Program-made: the position numbers and the translations under genes | In this document: one piece after another, positions 6,577 to 12,658 of the stretch | How positions within the stretch are numbered: the stretch's first letter is position 1 | How the letters are laid out: each line of letters opens with the position of its first letter | Assembly (NCBI GenBank): GCA_025937035.1 | Contig: JAICSG010000048.1 | Coordinates: 1 to 12,658, forward strand | Length of the DNA stretch: 12,658 nt | Reading direction: 5' to 3' | From: Thermoanaerobaculia bacterium | GTDB lineage: Bacteria; Acidobacteriota; Thermoanaerobaculia; Multivoradales; UBA5704 | The notes under the pieces: generated by a model | Told to the model about the DNA's origin: nothing | The model's database searches: none | The model's input: only the letters and a program-made list of their open reading frames with translations

Positions 6577-7803
6577 ATGAGAGCCCGTCTGGAAGCGCTC
6601 TCGGCCGGTCTGGAGGAGATGGGCTGCGAGGCCCTGCTCGTCCTCGCCCCCTCGGCGGAGGACACGGACCTCGCGCCGTTCCTGCCCGGCCCCGCTCACA
6701 TCGGGGAGTGCTTCCTGGTGCTCCCCCGCGGCGGGGAGCCGCGCCTGGGCTTCCTGACGCTGATGGAGCGCGAGGAGGCCGCCGGCACGGGCCTGGCCCT
6801 GCTGACCCCCGACGACCTCGACATCTCGAAGCTGTCCAGCGAGATGCCCGAGGCGGGGCCGTTCCTCGCCCGGGTCTGGGGGAAGGCTCTGGAGCTCTGC
6901 GGGATTGCACCCGGGCGGGTGGCCCTGGCCGGTCACGGCCCCGCGGGGGTGATCCAGGGGGCCTGCTCTCTGCTCGCCTCTCACGGCTGGACCTGGGTAC
7001 CGGGCAACTCGCTGGTCTTCGCCTCGCGCAAGCGCAAGGAGGCGCCGGAGCTCGCCGGCATCCGCGAGGCCGCCGGGGGGGCCTGCGAGGCCATGCGCGC
7101 CGTGGCCGCCCTGCTGGCTTCGGCGTCCCACGACGGCCCCGGTTCCGAGCTCTATTTGAAGGGTGAGCCGCTGACGGTGGCCCGCGTACGCTCGGAGGTG
7201 GCGAGGGTCTTCTTCCAGCGCGGTCTGGAGCAGCCGCGGGGGAGCATCCTGGCCCCGGCGGAGGAGGGGGCGGTGCCGCACAACTCGGGCACGCCCGGAC
7301 GCGTGCTGCGGGCCGGCGAGTCCTTCGTGGTCGATCTCTATCCGCGCGGCCGGCTGTTCGCGGACTGCACGCGCACCTTCTGCGTGGGCGAGCCACCCGA
7401 GGCGCTGGCGCGGGGGCACGCCCTGGTGCGCGCCGCCGTGGAGGAGGTCCACCGCCGCTCCGTGCCCGGCACGCGCGGCTGGGACCTCCAGGAGGCCGTC
7501 TGCGGAATGTTCGGCGAGGCGGGATTCCCCACCCCCATCTCCGAGCCGGGGACGACCCGCGGCTACGTCCACAACCTCGGCCACGGCGTCGGCTTCGACC
7601 TCCACGAATTCCCCACCTTCAAGAAGGCCTCCGGCGGCGAGGGGGTCCTGCGCGCCGGAGACGTCTTCACCATCGAGCCGGGCCTCTATGAGCCGGAGCA
7701 GGGTTGGGGCGTCCGCCTGGAGGATCTCGTCCACCTCGGGCCGGACGGCCTGGAGAGCCTCACGCCGCTGCCCTACGATCTCGATCCCCGCGCTTATTTG
7801 TAG
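6577..7803 (+). CDS. M24-family metallopeptidase (Xaa-Pro aminopeptidase/dipeptidase-like)
   Basis: A 408-residue protein with no signal peptide. The N-terminal part (about 1-170) resembles the creatinase-like N-domain of aminopeptidase P and prolidases; the C-terminal part (about 180-400) is the pita-bread fold of M24. All five expected metal ligands are seen: Asp253 (VVDLYP), Asp263 (ADCTRTF), His336 (HNLGHGVG), Glu367 (TIEPGLY) and Glu382 (VRLEDLV), with the accessory His332 and His343 (LHEFP). It should therefore cleave X-Pro bonds in peptides using two metal ions, but aminopeptidase versus dipeptidase cannot be settled. The ATG at 6577 follows trxA by 8 bp with no clear ribosome site, suggesting translational coupling. 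The open frame runs further upstream through trxA but that part is out of frame with it and has no domain. Its 3' end overlaps the caspase gene by 10 bp tail to tail. Confidence 0.92.
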   Translation: MRARLEALSAGLEEMGCEALLVLAPSAEDTDLAPFLPGPAHIGECFLVLPRGGEPRLGFLTLMEREEAAGTGLALLTPDDLDISKLSSEMPEAGPFLARVWGKALELCGIAPGRVALAGHGPAGVIQGACSLLASHGWTWVPGNSLVFASRKRKEAPELAGIREAAGGACEAMRAVAALLASASHDGPGSELYLKGEPLTVARVRSEVARVFFQRGLEQPRGSILAPAEEGAVPHNSGTPGRVLRAGESFVVDLYPRGRLFADCTRTFCVGEPPEALARGHALVRAAVEEVHRRSVPGTRGWDLQEAVCGMFGEAGFPTPISEPGTTRGYVHNLGHGVGFDLHEFPTFKKASGGEGVLRAGDVFTIEPGLYEPEQGWGVRLEDLVHLGPDGLESLTPLPYDLDPRAYL

Positions 7804-9731
7804 ATCCGCACGGTGACCATTTCCGCCGTCCACTTCTCGACGAGAGGCGATAGGGAGCGGGTCCCCATTTCACGGTCCGGAAAGCGCGCGATCACCTCCG
7901 CGAACGAATCGTCGAGCTCCAGATAGCTCAGGTCCTGGTCCGGAAGCGTGGTGCCGACCACGATCAGGCGTTCGACGATCTCGGTCCGCTCGGCGGCTAC
8001 GGTGGGGTAGAAGGGGATGCCGAGCTTCCGGCTGTCCCAGAGGACGTGCATCGCCCCGGCCGGGATCTGCGCGCTCCCCAGATGCTGGACCCGGCCGCTG
8101 CCGGCGCAATTGAGGACGAACACATGGAGCGGGTCAAGGGAGCGGTTCGCGATCCGGATGACGAAGCCGTCCCCCTCCTTGACCTTGTACCGCCAGGGGT
8201 TGTCCGAGGGGAGCTCGTCGAAGCCCGGGGCCTGGAGATCCTCCGGAGAGATCTGGCGCTCGGGGCAGTCCAGCAGCTTGACCTCCAGGGCGCCGGCCAG
8301 GTCGCGGCAACGGCCGGGCAGTCGCAGCGTCTGGCGGTAGCGGGCATAGTGGTCGAGGACGGCCTCCGCCAGGCCGGGCTGGCTCCCGGGGAAGCTGGCG
8401 AGCGGCGGCTGTCCACCGACGCCATAGATCTCGTCGCCCAGATGGAGCTGGCCGTTCTGGCGCCGCAGGCGGGCCTCGACTCCCGGCGTTTCCGGGGGGA
8501 CCCCGACGATACCCCAGGCCGCCAGGCTGGCCGCCAGTGGGGCGTCGAAGGGGTCGAGCGCGACGGTCAGGTGGTCCGGCTCGCCGGATCTCACCAGACG
8601 CCCCCGGGCCCCTTGGGGCAGCTTGAAGCCGCCGTTGACGGAAACCGCCGTGCAGGACGAGCTCTCCGCCTTGTCGACGCGCAGGAGCCCGATCCGGGCG
8701 GCGTGGTCCTGGGCGGAATTGAGGATGGGGAACCGGTCGGGCTCGGCGCCGTAGACCGCCACCTCGGCGCCCTCCGAGAGGCCGGTCAGCGTGCCCGCCC
8801 CGATGCGGAAGCTCTCGCCGTTCTGGGAGAGGGCGTAGCCGAGGTCGCGCCGGGCCCAGGGGCCGCCGAACACGCGCCGCCCCTCATGCCCGGCGATCAA
8901 CGGGTTCTGCGGCCGGTTGGCGTCGGCCAGGGCCTTGAGGCGGTCGGTCAACGCGATCGAGATGTCCCACCAGCGCAGGCTCTGCAAGGGCTGATCGAGC
9001 GCGCCCAGGATCTCGATCAGCGTGCGGGTGAACGCTCCATGCTGCCGCGGCCAGGTCTCATCGGGTCTGGCCTCGTAGGCGCTCTCGTTGGCCCGGCAGG
9101 CGGCGACCAGCATGTGCGCGGCGGCGGCGGATGCCAACCCCGAGACGTCCTTGGCCAGGTCTCCTCCGGGGAGGGCCTGGGGCGGGAGCTGCTGGGTTTC
9201 GGAGATCTCCACCTGGCGCTCGCCCTCTCCCCGGTCGACGCTGGCGGAGTGGCAGCAGTCGAGCACCACCGTCAGGTCGCCGGCCTTCTCGGCGATGCGG
9301 GCGAGCAGGCCGTTGAGCTCGTAGTCGTAGAGCAGGCGATGGTGCTGGGGATCGGCGTCGTTCCAGCAGTCGACGGGCACCAGGGCCTCGCGGGAGATGC
9401 GCTGTCCGTTCACCTCCGTGGTCACCCGGGAGCCGTGCCCCGAGTAGTAGAGAAAGACCGCGTCCTCCGGGCCGACCTCCCCGGACAGGCGATCGAGGAA
9501 AGCCCGCAGCTCGTCGCGGGTGGGATCGCGGGATTGGAGGCGGGTCGTGGAGGCCGCTCCGGCCCCGGGCGCGGCGAAGCGGGTGATCCTCTCCGGCGGA
9601 ATCCCCAGCCGGTCGATCAGGACGCGCTCGATCTGGTCGATGTCGTTGACGCAGCCCCGGAGGGGCCTCTGGGCGTAGGCGTCGATCCCGATGAGGACCG
9701 CCCGGTAGCGGGGTGACGGATTCGTTTCCAC
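7794..9731 (-). CDS. Caspase-like (peptidase C14) cysteine protease with C-terminal beta-rich region
   Basis: A 645-residue protein with no signal peptide or membrane span, so cytosolic. Residues about 8-290 are a caspase/metacaspase fold: opening strand YRAVLIGIDAY, LRGCVNDI, then catalytic His99 in YYSGHGSR and catalytic Cys160 in VVLDCCHSAS (D-x-C-H-S as in metacaspases, which usually cut after Arg or Lys), followed by VAACRANESAYEA and HGAFTRTL. Residues about 300-645 are a beta-rich region. Its last part (GFVIRIANRS, LHVFVLNCAGSG, ERLIVVGTT) resembles the DUF4384-type domains often attached to bacterial caspases; this assignment is tentative. The target is unknown. Bacterial caspases act in regulated cell death, defence or stress. 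The start is GTG 9731, set by AGGAGGG 6 nt upstream; an earlier GTG (9758) would contain that site. Divergent from the ATPase gene. Confidence 0.9.
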   Translation of the reverse strand: METNPSPRYRAVLIGIDAYAQRPLRGCVNDIDQIERVLIDRLGIPPERITRFAAPGAGAASTTRLQSRDPTRDELRAFLDRLSGEVGPEDAVFLYYSGHGSRVTTEVNGQRISREALVPVDCWNDADPQHHRLLYDYELNGLLARIAEKAGDLTVVLDCCHSASVDRGEGERQVEISETQQLPPQALPGGDLAKDVSGLASAAAAHMLVAACRANESAYEARPDETWPRQHGAFTRTLIEILGALDQPLQSLRWWDISIALTDRLKALADANRPQNPLIAGHEGRRVFGGPWARRDLGYALSQNGESFRIGAGTLTGLSEGAEVAVYGAEPDRFPILNSAQDHAARIGLLRVDKAESSSCTAVSVNGGFKLPQGARGRLVRSGEPDHLTVALDPFDAPLAASLAAWGIVGVPPETPGVEARLRRQNGQLHLGDEIYGVGGQPPLASFPGSQPGLAEAVLDHYARYRQTLRLPGRCRDLAGALEVKLLDCPERQISPEDLQAPGFDELPSDNPWRYKVKEGDGFVIRIANRSLDPLHVFVLNCAGSGRVQHLGSAQIPAGAMHVLWDSRKLGIPFYPTVAAERTEIVERLIVVGTTLPDQDLSYLELDDSFAEVIARFPDREMGTRSLSPLVEKWTAEMVTVRIYK

Positions 9732-9737
9732 GGTTCT

Positions 9738-9744
9738 CCCTCCT
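9738..9744 (-). promoter_or_regulatory. Ribosome binding site that fixes the caspase start
   Basis: AGGAGGG on the minus strand (9744-9738) is a full Shine-Dalgarno match with a 6-nt spacer to GTG 9731. It lies inside the alternative longer reading from 9758, which argues against that start. Confidence 0.8.
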
Positions 9745-9766
9745 GGTTGTTTCCCCACGGGTTCGT

Positions 9767-9772
9767 TACCAT
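9767..9772 (+). promoter_or_regulatory. Possible -10 element for the ATPase gene
   Basis: TACCAT within CGTTACCAT, 72 bp before the ATPase ATG. The same nine bases occur before the DUF4126 gene. No convincing -35 at proper spacing. Confidence 0.25.
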
Positions 9773-9787
9773 CTGCCCACTTGGGAC

Positions 9788-9812
9788 CCGGGGCTCTCTG
9801 ATCAGACCCCGG
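9788..9812. promoter_or_regulatory. Dyad-symmetric element in the caspase/ATPase gap
   Basis: CCGGGG (9788-9793) and CCCCGG (9807-9812) flank the perfect 10-bp palindrome TCTGATCAGA (9797-9806). It lies about midway in the 113-bp divergent intergenic region. It could be an operator for a shared regulator or a hairpin in the ATPase leader. The role is inferred from symmetry and position. Confidence 0.4.
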
Positions 9813-9835
9813 TTTCCGGCGCTTGTTTACGCGCG

Positions 9836-9843
9836 GGAGGTGA
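9836..9843 (+). promoter_or_regulatory. Ribosome binding site that fixes the ATPase start
   Basis: GGAGGTGA is an extended match to the 16S anti-Shine-Dalgarno and lies directly before ATG 9845. It rules in this start over the 44-residue upstream extension, which would overlap the start of the caspase gene. Confidence 0.75.
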
Positions 9844-9844
9844 C

Positions 9845-12274
9845 ATGGCGGACGACATCGCGGCCTACGAGAAGCTCGGGGCCTTCTATCTGGGGAGGCC
9901 GTACGACGCGGCCCGGGGCGAGGCGGCGCCGGCGCCCCTGCTCTACGACTCCCGCGACCTGCTGACCCACGCCGTGGCCGTGGGCATGACCGGCAGCGGC
10001 AAGACCGGCCTGCTGATCGGCCTGCTCGAAGAGGCGGCCATCGACCACATCCCGGCCCTGGTGATCGATCCCAAGGGGGATCTGGCGGACCTGCTGCTCA
10101 CCTTCCCCGAGCTGCGGCCGGCCGACTTCGCCCCCTGGATCGACCCCGACGCTGCGGTCCGGGCGGGAATGACCCCCGAAGCCTTCGCGGCCAAGGAGGC
10201 CGAGACCTGGCGCAACGGGCTGGCCCGCTGGGACCAGAGCGGCGAGCGGATCGCCCGCCTGCGCGACGCGGCCGAATTCGCCCTCTACACCCCCGGCAGC
10301 GAGGCCGGGCTCCAGATCTCGATCCTCTCCTCCCTGGCGGCGCCCCCGCCCGAGGTGATCGCCGACGGCGACCTCCTGCGGGAGCGGGTCGGCACCCTGG
10401 TGGCCAGCCTGCTCGCCCTGCTGGGCGTCGACTCCGATCCCATTCAAGGGCGCGAGCACATCCTGCTGGCCAACATCTTCGACACCGCCTGGCGCGAGGG
10501 TCGCGGGCTCGACCTCGCCTCGCTGATCCAGCAGATCCAGAAGCCGCCCATGGAGCGGGTCGGGGTGATGGACCTCGAGACCTTCTTCCCGGCCAAGGAC
10601 CGCTTCGGCCTGGCGATGGCGTTCAACAACCTCCTGGGATCGCCCAACTTCGCGGCCTGGCTGCGCGGTGAGCCGCTCGATGTCGACCGCCTGCTCTACA
10701 CCGCCTCGGGCAAGCCGCGGATCGCCGTCTTCTCGATCGCCCATCTCTCGGACCGCGAGCGGATGTTCTTCGTCGCGCTCCTCCTCAACCAGACGCTCGG
10801 CTGGATGCGGTCCAAGGCGGGCACCACCAGCCTGCGGGCCCTCCTGGCCATCGACGAGGTCTTCGGCTACATGCCGCCGGTGGCCGAGCCTCCCTCGAAG
10901 CGCCCGCTGCTCACCCTGCTCAAGCAGGCGCGCGCCTTCGGCCTGGGAGTGGTTCTCGCCAGCCAGAACCCGGTGGACATCGACTACAAGGGGCTCTCGA
11001 ACGTCGGCACCTGGTTCCTGGGACGGCTGCAGACCGAGCGCGACAAGCAGCGGCTGATGGACGGCCTCGAGGGGGCGGCGGCCGGCGGCAGCTTCGACCG
11101 CGCCAAGATCGAGCAGATCCTCTCCGGGCTCACCAACCGGGTCTTCCTGCTCCACGACGTACACCAGGACGAGCCGGTGCTCTTCCAGACCCGCTGGACC
11201 CTCTCCTATCTGCGCGGCCCGCTCACCCGGCCCGAGATCAAGCGGCTGATGGACCCGGTCAAGCAGGCCCCTCCGGCGGCGCCGGTCAAGGCCCAGGAGC
11301 CCACCGGCACGCCCGTGGCCCCTCCGGCCGCCGCTCCCGCCGCGCCGGCGAAAGAGGTGGCACCCGTGCTGCCGCCGGACGTCCCGCAGCGCTTCCTCCC
11401 CCTGCGCGCCAAGCCGGAGGGGGTGGTCTACGAGCCTTATCTGTTCGCCACGGCGAGCGTCCACTACCTGGACGCCAAGCGGGGGATCGACCACACCGAG
11501 GAGGTGTCGCTGCTGACCCCGCTCAACCAGGACGGCGCGGACTGGTACGCCGCCGAGCCGGTCGATCTGGCCCAGGGGGATCTGGAGGCCGGGCCGGTCC
11601 CGCAAGCCCGATTCGCGCCGCTGCCGGACGCGGCGGTCAAGGCGAAGAGCTACGACGCTTGGCGCAAGGAGCTGGAGGAGTGCCTCTACCGGACCCGCAA
11701 ATACGAGCTCTTCCGGAGCGACACCCTCGGCGTGGTCTCGAATCCTGGAGAGTCCGAACGGGATTTCCGTATCCGCCTGACCGAGACCGCGCGCGCCAAG
11801 CGGGACGAGCAGGTGGAGGCGCTGCGCAAGAAGTACGGCGCGAAGATCGCCCAGCTCCAGGAGCGCAAGCGCCGGGCCGAGCAGGCCAAACAGCTCCAGG
11901 AGGACCAGGCCCGGCAGCAGACCCTCAGCGCCGCCCTTCACGCCGGCTCCGCCCTGCTGGGCATGGTGTTCGGCCGCGCCCGGTCGCTGCGCTCGATCAA
12001 CGCCGTCGGCACCGCGATGCGGGCGGGCGGCCGGACCTATCAGGAGCAGCAGGACGTGGCGCGGGCGGCGGAGACGGTATCGGCGGTGGACAAGCAGCTC
12101 GCCGATCTCAACGCCGAGCTCGAGACCGAGGTCGATCACCTCCAGGAGCGCTTCGATCCGGAGGCGGCGGAGTTGGAGGTGCTGGGCCTCAAGCCCCGGA
12201 AATCCGACGTCGGGGTCCGTTTTCTGACCCTCGCCTGGGCACCCAAACAAGGGAACGAGCCGGCCTGGAAGTAA
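9845..12274 (+). CDS. HerA/FtsK-like P-loop ATPase with C-terminal coiled-coil region
   Basis: An 809-residue protein with no signal peptide. Residues about 30-470 are a DUF87/HerA-FtsK type ATPase: Walker A GMTGSGKT (47-54, Lys53), VIDPKGDL, Walker B LLAIDE (Asp337, Glu338), KQARAFGLGVVLASQNP and a likely arginine-finger region TWFLGRLQTERDKQR. Such ATPases form hexameric rings that move DNA or other polymers. A Pro/Ala linker (about 474-510) leads to a beta-containing region, then coiled coil about 637-693 rich in Lys/Arg/Gln/Glu, a Gly/Ala-rich hydrophobic piece (about 695-715, SALLGMVFG) and a second helix about 738-780. I recall similar ATPases from several high-GC phyla, but none with a known job. 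No nuclease domain is seen. Divergent from the caspase gene; the DUF4126 gene follows after 50 bp. Confidence 0.88.
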   Translation: MADDIAAYEKLGAFYLGRPYDAARGEAAPAPLLYDSRDLLTHAVAVGMTGSGKTGLLIGLLEEAAIDHIPALVIDPKGDLADLLLTFPELRPADFAPWIDPDAAVRAGMTPEAFAAKEAETWRNGLARWDQSGERIARLRDAAEFALYTPGSEAGLQISILSSLAAPPPEVIADGDLLRERVGTLVASLLALLGVDSDPIQGREHILLANIFDTAWREGRGLDLASLIQQIQKPPMERVGVMDLETFFPAKDRFGLAMAFNNLLGSPNFAAWLRGEPLDVDRLLYTASGKPRIAVFSIAHLSDRERMFFVALLLNQTLGWMRSKAGTTSLRALLAIDEVFGYMPPVAEPPSKRPLLTLLKQARAFGLGVVLASQNPVDIDYKGLSNVGTWFLGRLQTERDKQRLMDGLEGAAAGGSFDRAKIEQILSGLTNRVFLLHDVHQDEPVLFQTRWTLSYLRGPLTRPEIKRLMDPVKQAPPAAPVKAQEPTGTPVAPPAAAPAAPAKEVAPVLPPDVPQRFLPLRAKPEGVVYEPYLFATASVHYLDAKRGIDHTEEVSLLTPLNQDGADWYAAEPVDLAQGDLEAGPVPQARFAPLPDAAVKAKSYDAWRKELEECLYRTRKYELFRSDTLGVVSNPGESERDFRIRLTETARAKRDEQVEALRKKYGAKIAQLQERKRRAEQAKQLQEDQARQQTLSAALHAGSALLGMVFGRARSLRSINAVGTAMRAGGRTYQEQQDVARAAETVSAVDKQLADLNAELETEVDHLQERFDPEAAELEVLGLKPRKSDVGVRFLTLAWAPKQGNEPAWK

Positions 12275-12292
12275 GCGGGGCCCTCCCTGCGT

Positions 12293-12298
12293 TACCAT
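12293..12298 (+). promoter_or_regulatory. Possible -10 element for the DUF4126 gene
   Basis: TACCAT within CGTTACCAT, 26 bp before ATG 12325, the same nonamer as at 9764-9772. No clear -35, and read-through from the ATPase gene is equally possible. Confidence 0.25.
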
Positions 12299-12324
12299 GG
12301 AGTGACGAAAGGAGGGGAGGGGAA

Positions 12325-12658
12325 ATGGTGGAAACCGTGCTCAGCATCCTGATCGGCCTCGGGTTGGCCGCCGCGTGCGGCTTCCGGGTCTTCGTCCCCT
12401 TGCTCATCATGAGCCTGGCCTCGCGCGCCGGGGTGGGCCACTTGGCGCTCGCGCCCAGCTTCGCCTGGATCGGCTCGACGCCGGCCCTGCTCTCCTTCGC
12501 GGTGGCCACGGTCCTGGAGATCGCCGGCTACTACATCCCCTGGGTCGACAACCTGCTCGACACGGTCGCCACCCCGGCCGCGGTGGTGGCCGGGATCGTG
12601 GTGACCGCCTCGGCGATGACCACCGACGTCAGCCCGTTCCTCAAGTGGACGCTGGCCG
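12325..12658 (+). CDS. DUF4126-family membrane protein (3' end outside window)
   Basis: The first 111 codons are present and the frame is open to the window edge. The protein is hydrophobic with several predicted spans and shows the DUF4126 pattern: GLGLAAACGFRVFVPLLIMSL near the start, SFAWIGS, then LEIAGYYIPWVDNLLD and a Thr-Pro/Gly-rich span (VATPAAVVAGIVV). The family is of unknown function and inner-membrane location. A strong ribosome site (AGGAGGGGAGGGG, 12310-12322) precedes ATG 12325. It starts 50 bp after the ATPase stop on the same strand, so the two could be co-transcribed, though a possible -10 lies in the gap. Confidence 0.85.
   Translation, partial: MVETVLSILIGLGLAAACGFRVFVPLLIMSLASRAGVGHLALAPSFAWIGSTPALLSFAVATVLEIAGYYIPWVDNLLDTVATPAAVVAGIVVTASAMTTDVSPFLKWTLA

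Noticed and set aside
8046..9716. 556-codon open frame antisense to the caspase gene
   Set aside because: Shadow frame with Gly/Val/Ala-rich translation; the caspase reading has the catalytic dyad and a perfect ribosome site.
9732..9758. Longer GTG start for the caspase gene
   Set aside because: The Shine-Dalgarno sequence for GTG 9731 lies inside this extension.
9713..9844. 44-residue upstream extension of the ATPase frame
   Set aside because: It overlaps the caspase start and would contain the perfect GGAGGTGA site that precedes ATG 9845.
9827..12298. 823-codon open frame antisense to the ATPase gene
   Set aside because: No recognisable domain; the ATPase frame has Walker A and B motifs. 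Long antisense frames are common at this GC content.
7794..12658. Calling the caspase, ATPase and DUF4126 genes an established defence island
   Set aside because: No phage, integrase, restriction or toxin-antitoxin gene lies near, the neighbours are housekeeping genes, and base composition looks uniform; kept only as a hypothesis.

Overview
The window is about 12.7 kb of very GC-rich DNA (roughly 70% G+C by eye), densely coding, with short intergenic gaps. It encodes an outer-membrane FadL-type protein, a lipobox-bearing lipoprotein and a membrane-anchored SPOR protein, so the host is a Gram-negative (diderm) bacterium. The mix of a SPOR protein, a caspase-like protease, a HerA/FtsK-like ATPase with coiled-coil tail and a DUF4126 membrane protein, plus dispersed-type palindromes, would fit Acidobacteriota or another uncultured high-GC diderm lineage. 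That placement is inference and weakly held; there is no rRNA or other phylogenetic marker here.

Layout, left to right. (1) 1-721, minus: a PDZ + cysteine-paired Sel1-repeat lipoprotein, cut by the window edge. It is divergent from (2) 838-1506, plus, a single-pass membrane protein with a Pro/Ala-rich linker and a C-terminal SPOR peptidoglycan-binding domain. (3) 1511-1658: a 148-bp nested inverted repeat made of four hairpins, REPIN/MITE-like, lying between the SPOR gene and the converging (4) FadL-type transporter gene (1682-2965, minus), which has a near-consensus sigma-70-type promoter. (5) 3103-3738, plus: a UreH/NicO-type metal-transport membrane protein. (6) 3781-6187, plus: rimO (ribosomal protein S12 methylthiotransferase) and ribF (FMN/FAD synthesis), followed by a hairpin. 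(7) 6242-7803, plus: trxA (thioredoxin) and an M24 metallopeptidase 8 bp apart. (8) 7794-9731, minus: a cytosolic caspase-like (C14) cysteine protease whose 3' end overlaps that of the M24 gene by 10 bp. (9) 9845-12274, plus: a HerA/FtsK-like P-loop ATPase, divergent from the caspase across a 113-bp gap that holds a dyad-symmetric element. (10) 12325-end, plus: the start of a DUF4126 membrane protein.

Most of the window is housekeeping (RimO, RibF, TrxA, aminopeptidase) and envelope function (FadL, SPOR protein, lipoprotein, metal transporter). The two parts that earn a second look are the divergent caspase/ATPase pair, which combines a candidate effector protease with a DNA-translocase-like ATPase but is not shown to be a system, and the nested palindrome, whose inner hairpins differ by paired substitutions that keep both folded. 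Smaller points are a His-to-Gln change in the RibF adenylyltransferase motif and a set of genes with no Shine-Dalgarno sequence but a TAnnnT hexamer just before the ATG, as expected for leaderless transcripts. No tRNA, rRNA, CRISPR array, transposase or phage gene was seen. No stretch over 300 bp lacks a gene.
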